Source: Actinostola sp. cb2023 (Eukaryota; Cnidaria; Anthozoa; Actiniaria; Actinostolidae). Taken from it: DNA of 64,000 bases. The notes below the pieces were generated by a model that did not search any database, was not told the origin of the DNA, and was given only the letters and a program-made list of their open reading frames with translations. Shown here one piece after another: positions 1 through 11,257 of the stretch (the first letter of the stretch is position 1; each line of letters begins with the position of its first letter). The position numbers and the translations under genes are program-made. The stretch spans positions 372,001 through 436,000 of the forward strand of contig JAUJYZ010000074.1 of the NCBI GenBank assembly GCA_033675265.1, given 5' to 3'.

Positions 1-590
1 CTCTCGTGTCGTGTTACTCTCGTGTCGTGTTACTCTCGTGTCGTGTTCCTCGTGTCGTGTTCCTCTCGTGTTGTGTTACTCTCTATCTTGTTGTGTTACT
101 ATCGTGTCATGTTCCTCTCGTGTCGTGTTACTCTTGTGTCGTGTTACTCTCGTGTCGTGTTACTCGTGTCGTGTTACTCTCGTGTCGTGTTACTCGTGTC
201 GTGTTACTCTCGTGTCGTGTTACTCTCGTGTCGTGTTCCTCGTGTCGTGTTCCTCTCGTGTTGTGTTACTCTCTATCTTGTTGTGTTACTATCGTGTCAT
301 GTTCCTCTCGTGTCGTGTTACTCTTGTGTCGTGTTACTCTCGTGTCGTGTTACTCGTGTCGTGTTACTCTCGTGTTGTGTTACTCTCTATCTTGTTGTGT
401 TACTCTCGTGTCGTGTTCCTCTCGTGTCGTGTTACTCTCGTGTTGTGTTACTCTCTATCGTGTTGTGTTACTCTCGTGTCGTGTTCCTCTCGTGTCGTGT
501 TACTCTCGTGTTGTGTTACTCTCTATCGTGTTGTTACTATCGTGTCGTGTTACTCGCGTGTCGTGTTACTAATGTTGTCTTGTCATATTT
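1..590. repeat. 16-17 bp minisatellite (CTCTCGTGTCGTGTTA unit)
   Basis: The unit CTCTCGTGTCGTGTTA is repeated with small variants (TCGTGTTGTGTTA, TCTATCTTGTTGTG) from the first base to about 580. Higher-order duplication is visible, because a block of roughly 180 bp recurs. The open frames across it are by-products of the repeat. It lies in an intron, directly upstream of the acceptor of the first visible Tudor exon. Confidence 0.95.
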
Positions 591-598
591 TCCAACAG

Positions 599-1933
599 TA
601 CATTCTACTCACGTAATCTATTCCGTGATTCTACCACCATACTGCCTGCTGTCGGCGAACTCGTAGTCGCCAAGTATTCACAAAACGGCCAGTGGTATCG
701 CGCATGCGTAATAGATGTTATGGATGCTACTTTTAAGGTATGACACAGGAATCCCATACCTGGATTTATCAAATTAAAGATCAAAGTAACATTTTAACGC
801 GGATTTTCTTTCCAATGCCAGGTTTCATTCGTTGACTTCGGGAATTCAGAGTGGACAGCGGAGTCCGACGTTAAGCGCATGCTCCCACAGTTTCTTCACT
901 TGCCCTTTCAAGCAGTCGAGTGTTTCCTTGGTAACGTAGAACCTGTTGAAGAAAGTGGGGAATGGACACGAGAATCCATGTAAGGCCTTTCTTCAGGTTT
1001 CAGATTTCTCATTTTTTGTACTTTTTTTCTCATACGCCGTCTCTCGAATGTTTTAGGAAGGTTTTCGAGACTCTGACGCAAGACAAGCTCTTGATAGCAC
1101 ATGTTTTATCAATGTAAGTGTACGTTAGTAATGGAGTCGTTTTCGTATGAGTGGGAAGTAGTTACGGTACGGTTCGTGCCGTACCGTGACCGTATCGCGC
1201 CATCATCGTGCCGTATCCAAGCATTCTGATTGGTTGAGAAATGATTTCGCGCGCTGTGATTGGTTGAATAGAATGTCTACGATTCCGTACCGTGACCGTA
1301 ACTCCGTACCGTAGGTTTCCCACTCGTACGAAAACGACTCTATCATGTCAACGCAGTCGTTTTCGTATGAGTGGGAAGTAGTACGGTTGGTGCCGTCCCA
1401 GCATTCTGATTAATTGAGCAATGATTTTGCGCACTGTGATTGGTTGAATAGATGTCTTCGATTGCGTACCGTGACTCTGTGCCGTAGGTTTCCCACTCAT
1501 ACGAAAACGACTCGAACTTCATCATGATCGGACACGGGGCGGAACCAGGAATTTTTGAGGGGGATCCAAACGTATACTAAGCATAAAAACAATCAATAGA
1601 AAATAAAATCAATTAAACCTCAGGTACGACAGGGGGTCCGGTTCCCCTCCCCCAACCAACCAAGCCCCCAACCCTCCCCCTGGATCCGCCACATCGTCAA
1701 TAATTCTTGTTTTTTCCCCCACCAGCGCGCGGAATAACACCATGATGTGCATAGAGTTGTTTGACACTCAAAATGAACACGAAATCAACATCAACGAAGA
1801 AATGATTCAACAAGGTTTTGCTCACGAAAGTGCCGTCCAGATAACGCCACCGACGAAGTCTAGTCCAGGTAGCATTTCTGGTACTGGTAGTGCCGAGTCT
1901 TCTGATTGCGAGATCATTGAATTTCCTGGCTGA
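599..1933 (+). CDS. Tudor-domain protein, C-terminal exons (partial)
   Basis: Four exons can be joined with consistent phases: 599-737, 822-979, 1057-1113 and 1726-1933 (stop TGA). The first two encode a Tudor fold: VGELVVAKYSQNGQWYRA, then the aromatic-cage signature VSFVDFGNSEW. A linker and a short tail rich in Ser, Gly and acidic residues follow, ending IIEFPG. Tudor domains of this type bind methylated arginines on Piwi-class and related proteins in germ granules. The general architecture resembles TDRD5/TDRD7-type proteins, but only one Tudor domain is visible, so the paralogue cannot be fixed. The 5' part of the gene lies to the left of the window. The 612-bp intron before the last exon carries two tandem MITE copies and a third repeat. 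Confidence 0.85.
1134..1340. mobile_element. MITE family A, copy 1
   Basis: Terminal inverted repeats of about 24 bp (GAGTCGTTTTCGTATGAGTG at the left, its complement at the right) flank an interior of inverted GTACCGTGACCGTA-type motifs and a CCAATCA-type stretch. No coding capacity. Three relatives occur in the window (1355, 2892 and 43437). Confidence 0.85.
1355..1513. mobile_element. MITE family A, copy 2
   Basis: Starts AGTCGTTTTCGTATGAGTGG and ends with the complement (CATACGAAAACGACTC). It has the same interior order as copy 1 but is shorter. It sits only about 14 bp after copy 1, in the same orientation. Confidence 0.85.
1536..1692. mobile_element. GGGGCGGATCC-ended repeat, copy 1
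   Basis: Begins GGGGCGGAACCAGG and ends CCCTGGATCCGCC, an imperfect inverted terminus, with G-rich and C-rich ends and an AT-rich interior. Relatives lie at 26038-26293, 47694-47812 and 54360-54405. Non-coding. Confidence 0.65.
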
Positions 1934-2891
1934 CGCCTGGACAAGTATATGGTCCTACGAACTCTAGAAAGTATCAGTAACAAATTACTGGCCGATGCCT
2001 GGACAAGCGTTGGGCTGCAACTCTAATTCCTGGAAAGTCTTAGAGTACTTTCTTTGATAACAGCTTTTCAGTGATATCAATATAGACAACACCCATCCAT
2101 GGTCTGGTAGTGCCGAGACTTTCCAGTCATATTTCCTGGACACGAGTACCATTACTTGAAGTATGACAGGTCTTGTGCACCAATCATGTTCGCGTTCTCT
2201 TATCCAGCAAGACTCCCAAAGTACTGTACAAATATCAGTCGTACATAGCATCGTGCCATAGATTAATACAGTTCGATTATTTAGGATGTTTGAGTTTCGA
2301 AAGGAAACTGTAATGTTACTAAACGTGTATCATGTTCGATTATTGTTGGTTTGTTTTTGTTCATATTCTCTCACGTACAACACGTGGTTAGCACGTCACG
2401 TGTATATACGTCACAAACACTCGTTTATAAAGGTACCCCTCGCAATGAATAAAAGAACTGTTAATATATTATCAGACGCAGTTTTAACAATATAAAAGCT
2501 TTATTTTAAATATAAAACTACTAGTGAATATTACGCTTTTGCGTCGAGGAATGGATGTCGAAAGGATCTGTGAGCTAAAGTTGATACTACAGATTTCGTG
2601 TGACAGAAAAACTTCCGGCCTGGCACGGACGCCCCGCGATGTTTTGGGAATGAATTCGTGCCGTGCCGTAGTTTTTCAGTCCTATGAAATCTGTTCTACC
2701 ATGAAAGTGTGATGACGGCATTGCACCAGCCATTATCAACATTGTTGTAACATGGGCGGTTTTTAGCGGGCATTCAAAATGGAACCCTGTAGCTGCAAGG
2801 ACGATTGTACTACAAATCTTCGCGCGGTTCATGTGTGCGAAATAAGCACAAAACCTCTCGACATGAGCATAAGCCAAGCACCTTGTGCTTA
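1934..2891. other. 3' flank of the Tudor gene, no gene seen
   Basis: There is no convincing exon on either strand. The motif GCCTGGACAAG and the phrase GGTAGTGCCGAG both recur here, suggesting local duplication of the last exon's end. An AATAAA at 2448-2453 is a possible poly(A) signal for the Tudor gene, about 515 bp after its stop. Confidence 0.5.
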
Positions 2892-3052
2892 GAGTGGTTT
2901 TCGTACGAGTAAGAAACCTACGGAACCGTGACACTCAAATGGCTTCCTTTCTGAACCAATCAAAAACCGTACAGATGCATCTCATCCAATCAAACACTTT
3001 CAATACGACAAGGCGCGGTACCATAACTTTCCAACTCTTACGAAAACGACTC
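2892..3052. mobile_element. MITE family A, copy 3
   Basis: Diverged member: left end GAGTGGTTTTCGTACGAGTAA, right end TCTTACGAAAACGACTC, with CCAATCAAA motifs inside. Same family as 1134 and 1355. Confidence 0.75.
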
Positions 3053-3229
3053 CAATGCGCCAGGCCACGTCTAAATGGGTGATTGTTCAACGAAACTTTA
3101 GCTATAACGGTAACTTTAACAATGTTCATACAAATTGTTATAAAATTATCTGTTCTCTTGATGACCATATAATTATTGTCTTCCAATATTCTTGTTTATA
3201 AAAGAAAATGTTTCTGTAACATTTTAAGA

Positions 3230-3508
3230 TATACACCTATTTCAATAAAGGTTGTCGAGGATATCAGTCTATAGGCGATAGGTTATACGTCGTTCCAAGA
3301 CCGAACTGCACTATGGTAACATTAAAAAGAAAACAAATTTTGAATCGCATTTTATGCAATATTTCTGGCATGCATGTCATTCAAGCTGTTACCATCTTTA
3401 ATCTTTAAATCATAATAATTGCTATTATGCATTTCGGTCTTGGAACAACCTATAACCCATTGCCTATGGACTGATGTCCTCGACAACCTTTATTGAAATA
3501 GGTGTATA
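3230..3508. mobile_element. MITE with long inverted ends (C)
   Basis: The left end TATACACCTATTTCAATAAA matches the right end inverted for more than 30 bp without mismatch. An imperfect inverted match (ATCAGTC, CTATAGGC, GGTTATA) and CCAAGACCGAA follow inward. No coding capacity. Confidence 0.85.
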
Positions 3509-3762
3509 CAGCTATGTCAAAAAACGTTGTCTCGTGCTTCGTGCGTATTGCGTTTTGCATATGATTATACTGAGAATCATTTTTCTACTCACTGAGCTCA
3601 ACATGTCGACAAACCAAATAACTTTCCATCGAAGCCCATCACTATATATGGTGGCGGCATGACTGTTTTATACACCTAAGACGCATCAATCATCGAATAC
3701 ACAATGCAATACGCAAAGTGCAATACGCACGAAACACGAGATAACCTTTTTTGAAATAGCTG
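3509..3762. mobile_element. MITE with CAGCTAT...ATAGCTG ends (D), copy 1
   Basis: The left end CAGCTATGTCAAAAAACGTT and the right end TTTTTTGAAATAGCTG are inverted, and inner inverted motifs (CGTGCGTATTGC, GCAATACGCACG) continue the match. TGTATA flanks both sides, so a TA target is possible. It abuts the previous element. A better-preserved relative lies at 27503-27780. Confidence 0.75.
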
Positions 3763-4039
3763 TGTATACTCGAGATCATTACGAGGGCGTTGGCGGACTA
3801 TTTTCTCTGTGATAGACAGTCGTTAGTTAGGAGGGACAGTTCGTTGAAGGTGCCTACAGAAACAATAAATATAATAGATATATTAGTTATTAGTAGATAT
3901 TATAGTAGATATATTAGTTTCCCTAGAATTACTAGTTGTGCTGGATGTACTTACATAATTATTGAACTCTTTCGCTTTAATTCATTCAGCACCGCTTGGA
4001 ATCGAACACTCCACTCATTCATATCGTCGACTGATGTAT

Positions 4040-6577
4040 AAATACTCTGTAGGTCAATAATAACACTCGCAATGTTAAATACCTTGTAGGTCAATAATAA
4101 CACTCGCAATGTTAAATACCCTGTAGGTCATTAATAACACTCGCAATGTTAAATACTCTGTAGGTCAATAATAACACTCACAATGTTAAATACCCTGTAG
4201 GTCATTAATAGCACTCACAATGTTAAATACCCTGTAGGTCAATAATAACACTAGCAATGTTAAATACTCTGTAGGTCATTAATAGCACTCACAATGTTAA
4301 ATACCCTGTAGGTCATTAATAACACTCACAATGTTAAATACCCTGTAGGTCATTAATAGCGCTCACATATAGGTCATTAATAGCACTCACAATGTTAAAT
4401 ACTCTGTAGGTCAATAATAACACTAGCAATGTTAAATACCCTGTAGGTCATTAATAGCGCTCACATAGGTCATTAATAGCACTCACAATGTTAAATACCC
4501 TGTAGGTCATTAATAGCACTCACAATGTTAAATACCCTGTAGGTCATTAATAGCACTCACAATGTTAAATACCCTGTAGGTCATTAATAGCACTCACAAT
4601 GTTAAATACCCTGTAGGTCAATAATAACACTAGCAATGTTAAATACCCTGTAGGTCATTAATAACACTCACAATGTTAAATACCCTGTAGGTCATTAATA
4701 ACACTCACAATGTTAAATACCCTGTAGGTCAATAATAACACTAGCAATGTTAAATACACTGTAGGTCATTAATAACACTCACAATGTTAAATACCCTGTA
4801 GGTCATTAATAGCACTCACAATGTTAAATACCCTGTAGGTCATTAATAGCACTCACATAGGTCATTAATAGCACTCACAATGTTAAATACTCTGTAGGTC
4901 ATTAATAGCACTCACAATGTTAAATACCCTGTAGGTCAATAATAACACTCACAATGTTAAATACTCTGTAGGTCATTAATAGCACTCACAATGTTAAATA
5001 CCCTGTAGGTCAATAATAACACTCACAATGTTAAATACCCTGTAGGTCAATAATAACACTAGCAATGTTAAATACCCTGTAGGTCATTAATAGCGCTCAC
5101 ATAGGTCATTAATAGCACTCACAATGTTAAATACCCTGTAGGTCATTAATAGCACTCACAATGTTAAATACCCTGTAGGTCATTAATAACACTCACAATG
5201 TTAAATACCCTGTAGGTCATTAATAGCACTCACAATGTTAAATACCCTGTAGGTCATTAATAACACTAGCAATGTTAAATACCCTGTAGGTCATTAATAG
5301 CACTCACAATGTTAAATACCCTGTAGGTCAATAATAACACTAGCAATGTTAAATACCCTGTAGGTCATTAATAGCGCTCACATAGGTCATTAATAGCACT
5401 CACAATGTTAAATACCCTGTAGGTCATTAATAGCACTCACAATGTTAAATACCCTGTAGGTCATTAATAACACTCACACTGTTAAATACCCTGTAGGTCA
5501 TTAATAACACTCACACTGTTAAATACACTGTAGGTCATTAATAGCGCTCACATAGGTCATTAATAGCACTCACAATGTTAAATACCCTGTAGGTCATTAA
5601 TAACACTCACAATTTTAAATACTCTGTAGGTCAATAATAACACTCGCAATGTTAAATACCCTGTAGGTCATTAATAGCGCTCACATAGGTCATTAATAGC
5701 ACTCACAATGTTAAATACCCTGTAGGTCATTAATAACACTCACACTGTTAAATACCCTGTAGGTCATTTATTTAAAACTCACAATGTTAAATACCCTGTA
5801 GGTCATTAATAACACTCGCAATGTTAAATACCCTGTAGGTCATTAATAACACCGCAATTTTAAATACCCTGTAGGTCATTAATAGCACTCACAATGTTAA
5901 ATACCCTGTAGGTCATTAATAACACTCACAATGTTAAATACCCTGTAGGTCATTTATTTAAAACTCACAATGTTAAATACCCTGTAGGTCATTAATAACA
6001 CTCACAATGTCAAATACCCTGTAGGTCATTAATAACACTCGCAATGTTAAATACCCTGTAGGTCATTAATAGCACTCACAATGTCAAATACCCTGTAGGT
6101 CATTAATAACACTCGCAATGTTAAATACCCTGTAGGTCATTAATAGCACTCACAATGTCAAATACCCTGTAGGTCATTAATAACACTCGCAATGTTAAAT
6201 ACCCTGTAGGTCATTAATAACACTCACAATGTCAAATACCCTGTAGGTCAATAATAGCACTCACAATGTCAAATACCCTGTAGGTCATTAATAACACTCA
6301 CAATGTTAAATACCCTGTAGGTCATTAATAACACTCACAATGTTAAATACCCTGCAGGTCATTAATAACACTCACAATGTTAAATACCCTGTAGGTCATT
6401 AATAACACCCGCAATGTTAAATACCCTGTAGGTCATTAATAACACCCGCAATGTTAAATACCCTGTAGGTCATTAATAACACTCACAATGTTAAATACCC
6501 TGTAGGTCATTAATAACACCCGCAATGTTAAATACCCTGTAGGTCATTAATAACACTCACAATGTTAAATACCCTGT
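4040..6577. repeat. 37-bp satellite array, about 2.5 kb
   Basis: Unit of 37 bp built on CTGTAGGTCATTAATAACAC plus TCACAATGTTAAATACC, repeated almost without interruption. Variant positions (AATAATAACACT / ATTAATAGCACT, TCGCAATG / TCACAATG) mix along the array. A shortened unit of about 23 bp (AGGTCATTAATAGCGCTCACAT) recurs several times. No open frame of note. It ends about 45 bp from the stop codon of the large minus-strand gene. Confidence 0.97.
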
Positions 6578-6590
6578 TAAATACATTTAC

Positions 6591-6596
6591 TTTATT
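6591..6596 (-). terminator. Poly(A) signal of the large minus-strand gene
   Basis: TTTATT on the plus strand reads AATAAA on the minus strand, about 26 bp downstream of the stop codon at 6622. The transcript would therefore end at or just inside the edge of the 37-bp satellite. Confidence 0.55.
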
Positions 6597-6621
6597 TCTC
6601 TTCAATAATGATAACAATTAG

Positions 6622-9600
6622 TTAAAGAATTACCCTAATCTGTATCAACCATTCTTCCAACTCTATTCGCTTGTGCTGTTGCACAGTGTTGTCCAAGTAT
6701 AACTGTTATAAAAACAACACAGTAAAGAATTGGTGTTATTGTATGCCAGTACATGAAGCACAAAGATCAACTTTTTAATCTCCTTCTGCTTGCGTGCACA
6801 GCTAATAAAGGATGGCACTGCTATTAAACTGGTACAATGTATTTTGTGTCACAATGTAATCTATATGATTGTATCATGGATAAGTTGGGAGCCCATAAGT
6901 AGGAGCAAATGATCCATGCAGCAGTAAAATCTGTCACGGCGTTTGAACAAGTTTGGCTATTTTTAGAACACGAAATTGACCAATCACTGTTGCTTCAAAT
7001 AAAACGAGTTGCAACAAATAAAACGAGTTGCTGCAAATAAAATGAGATGCTGCAGATAAAACCGGAAGTGCACAGTGATTGGTTAATTTCAAGAAATAGC
7101 CAAACTTGTTCAAATGCTGTGACATAGACTCAATTCTCGGTTTTCACATGACGTCATCAAAAAGCTAAAATCCAAACTATTCACCTCACAAAACTGTTTG
7201 TTGGATATCTTGTTGATGTCGTTATAAGAAAAGTCTTACCAAAATAATTTGGTAATTTAGATGTTTTGTTTTCGATTTATTGCGAGTCAAATTCTGTCAC
7301 GCAATACTGTCACGTGCATTTCAAAGCCGTAGAAATAGGAAAATTCATTTGAAATAATACGATTTTAACTTAGTAGATGATGGGTAACTTTATTTTGATG
7401 AATGTAGCTGTTTAAAAATTGAAATGTTTGCAATATAAACATGATTTGCAGTCTTCGTGACTTGGCCGCCATGTTGGTGTCCCTCGATGGGACACCAAGA
7501 TGGCGGCCCCATACATTTGAACTAAATTATGAGCATAAGCGATCACTCATATCTTCGTATCTAAAACTTCTTTTAACTAAGCCTTCGGCTGAGATATATA
7601 GTTTTGGCTGCTCTTTCGGCCTATGCCAGGTTTTGTTCTATATAAGTCATGGGAAAATTGTCAATGACGTAGGTGAAAGCCGAGAATATGTAGCATGGAC
7701 GCTCCTACTTATGGGCTCCTGATTAGTCGATGCAGTCATCCAATAGATTGATCCAATGGATGATTTTTAAAAGTACACTTACCTGTAACCTGAGTTTCAG
7801 GCCCAAAGGGGGGATAAGAGGGGGAGAGGGGGACTGGGGCGCTCAGGTTATTACCTGTACAACTTGATCCAACGCAGTATTCATGATAACTTTAAACACA
7901 CCAGAGTCAATGTCATGGCATAACTTGGCAGCATCCTTGATTGACTGACCAATCTGAGCAAACAAATATCTTGTAATAATTGTGGTACATACATTAGGCT
8001 TTCCCAGAATGCTTTGCCTACAGACCAATAATTGGTCTGTAATAATAATAATAACTAGACGCTCTAGTAGCGTAAGTCGGGCTTCTTGGAGCAAGCAGTG
8101 GTTGCTGCGATCGGTAATCTCGACTGAATCTGATTTGCTCTCGACCATATATCCATTGTCAATGAAATATTGTCAATGGCAATAAAGCTCGAGCAAGAGC
8201 CCGCGCGCCCTAGACTAATGCATCAAACACATAGGCAAGGTAATTCATTAACGCACTATGGTTTAGAATGATCATAAAGTATTGTATATGTACAATAATC
8301 AAATCTCCCAGCACAAGAATAGCTTTTTCTAGAATATCACAATCATCAAGAGTATTTACCATGTCTTCTACTTGACGAGATAAACGATCGCTTCTACAAA
8401 AATGAAATGTAACCTATTTGAACTAAATATAGATATCTTATAGTGCGATTGAAACAGTTTTTGGTTGCTCGTCGTTGCGTGACTCATCGATAGAACATGC
8501 TTTCCTTGCAATTTCAGTACTGCGAACTTTACAGTATATCAGTAAAAACGTTAATAGCCCGACTTCACGCTACTAGAGCATCCTGTTTCAATCTAAATTT
8601 GGATTTAGACAAGAAAAGACTTATATTTTGGCCCCTTGACCTCCGGTGCTTTCCCTGATTGGTTTGTGCTTTCTAATCTTTCTTGGCCAGACTTCATGTC
8701 TCCTTCGGCCGGCACAGGGCGCATGCGCTGGATTTGAGGCCAACGAAGACGACAAAGAACGCTTCTCATTTAGAGTCGGGTCTTCCACAGGAAGCCCGAC
8801 TAATAATAATAAAGCCTTTTTTTTACGAGGGTAGCACTGTAGGCAAAGCATTCTGGGAAAGCCTAATGTATCTACCACAGGAAGCCCAATATATTATCCC
8901 ACGCACCCTACCACAGGAAGCCCAATATATTATCCCACGCACTCTTCCACAGGAAGCCCAATATATTATCCCACGCACTCTTCCACAGGAAGCCTAATAT
9001 ATTATCCCACGCACTCTTCCACAGGAAGCCCAATATAATATCCCATGCACTCTTCCACAGGAAACCCAATATATTATCCCACGCACTCTTCCACAGGAAG
9101 CCCAATATAATATCCCATGCACTCTGCCACAGGAAGCCCAATATATTATCCCACGCACTCTTCCACAGGAAGCCTAATATATTATCCCATGCACTCTTCC
9201 ACAGGAAGCCCAATATAATATCCCATGCACTCTGCCACAGGAAGCCCAATATATTATCCCACGCACTCTTCCACAGGAAGCCTAATATATTATCCCATGC
9301 ACTCTTCCACAGGAAGCCCAATATAATATCCCATGCACTCTTCCACAGAAAACCCAATATATTACCCCACCACAGGAAGCCCAATTTCTATTTTTACTTA
9401 TAGCCTTAGAAGAAATAATTGGGTAGACTGCAAAACAGCCCCTACTTCTTCACAAAACTTCTCTTGTGGCCCCAATGACTCGATCAAACTTCAACTCTTC
9501 TCGACGGAGTTTCGCAAAGAAGTAGGGTCTGTTTTGCAGTCTAATAATTGGGCTGCCTCAGTGGTGAAGCAGTTTAGTGAGCTTACTGGTTTTGCTCGTA

Positions 9601-11178
9601 TCCTGAAGCTGTCGTAGAAACTTCCCCATACGAGAGCACGGGATATACAGTCTTTGGTAGCATCTACTAACTTGTGCTTGACATCATGCGAGGTGCTAAG
9701 GTAAGCTTTTATAAGTAGAATATGAATCTAAAACAAACATTAAAGACGATCATTATTGTAACAAACATCACGCGAAAAGGGACTTTTAAATAACACTGTC
9801 CATAATAGCGGACAGTCTGTACTTTCGGGGTGTTTAGCGGGGTGTCCATAAGGTGCATGGTCCGGTAATACAAACACCTGGCAATACAAATACCCGGTAG
9901 TATGCACCGTCCACCTTATGGACACCCCATTAAACACCCCAGTAGTATGGACCGTCTGCCTGATGGAAACCCTGTTACACACCCCGGTAATATGGATTGT
10001 CCGCCTTATGGAGACCCTGTTACACACTACGGTAGTACAGACCCTCCGCCTTATGGACACCCCGTTAAATACCCCAGTAGTATGGACCGTCTGCCTTATG
10101 GAGACCATATTACACACTACGGTAGTACGGACCCTCCACCTTATGGGCACCCCGTTAAATACCCCAGTAGTATAGACCATCTGCCTTATGGAGACCCTGT
10201 TACACACTATGGTAGTACAGACCCTCCGCCTTATGGACACCCCATTAAACACCCCAGTAGTATAGACCGTCTGCCTTATGGAGACCCTGTTACACACCCC
10301 GGTAGTCTGGGTATTTGCATTACCAGGGTGTTTTATAACTGTAGTGGCCATGCTGTATAAATCTGTTGTTATTATTACCTTTCCACATATAGTCTCATAG
10401 TTTTTACTAACTGCTAAACAGATCTTCAATTCTTCATACATCTCCAAGTTGGAATAAATGTCAATTGAAGCTTCTTCAAAGTGACTAGAAACAATGATAA
10501 TAATAATGCACGTTATTGTCGTGTCATAAATCGTTACCTCGCACTTGTAACACAACAAGAAACAGGTTGATCAGGGTCAGGGAGGTCTTTTATGGCTAAC
10601 CTGCAGTGCTACTCACCAAAGCTTGGTTGTAGCAAGCGATGGAAGCATAAGCATTTTTAAATTTAACTATGAAAACTGGCCTGATGCAAGCATAAGCTCA
10701 CAAACAATACTTTCAGGATTAAGACTAGATATTTGTTATATACTTGTGCTTATACTTGTGTTGGGCCCATTTTCACATGACACAAGTTTATCATACAAGA
10801 CAAGGTTATGTAGACTGTGATGAAAAGATGTGATTTTTTCTTGCTACTGAAACTCGTAGTGCCATCTATACCGTACCTGAAATTCTTTTGAAGAAACTGC
10901 AGCAGAATTTCTCTCTTCTTTAAATACTTGTTTTCTTCTTTTTGTTTGTACGTCTTCTTGATTGCCTCGAGAGCTTTAAAACTTGGGTTGGATAGAAATT
11001 TAATCTCTAGTGGTTTAAGGGAAGTGTCTCTTATTCCCAGCTTGTTTGCGTCAGCAGAAAACTACAAACATGAAGAAAGACATGGTGTATTCTAGCAAGA
11101 CTGTTGGATGACATCATCAATATGATACTTGTCGCCAACATGGTTGCCATTATTAACAGCTTTAGTTGAGTTCTAATC

Positions 11179-11257
<79 letters not shown>

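Noticed and set aside
6..666. Three overlapping open frames of about 200 codons over the first 660 bp
   Set aside because: They are the three readings of a 16-17 bp tandem repeat, with no complexity beyond the unit.
8908..9384. 158-codon minus frame (ILGFLWKSAWDN repeats)
   Set aside because: Product of the 36-bp minisatellite, with no splice support.
9740..10558. 272-codon minus frame, and plus frames over the same place
   Set aside because: Most of it is the 45-bp repeat, open on both strands because the period is divisible by three. Only the part at 10379-10484 is a real exon.
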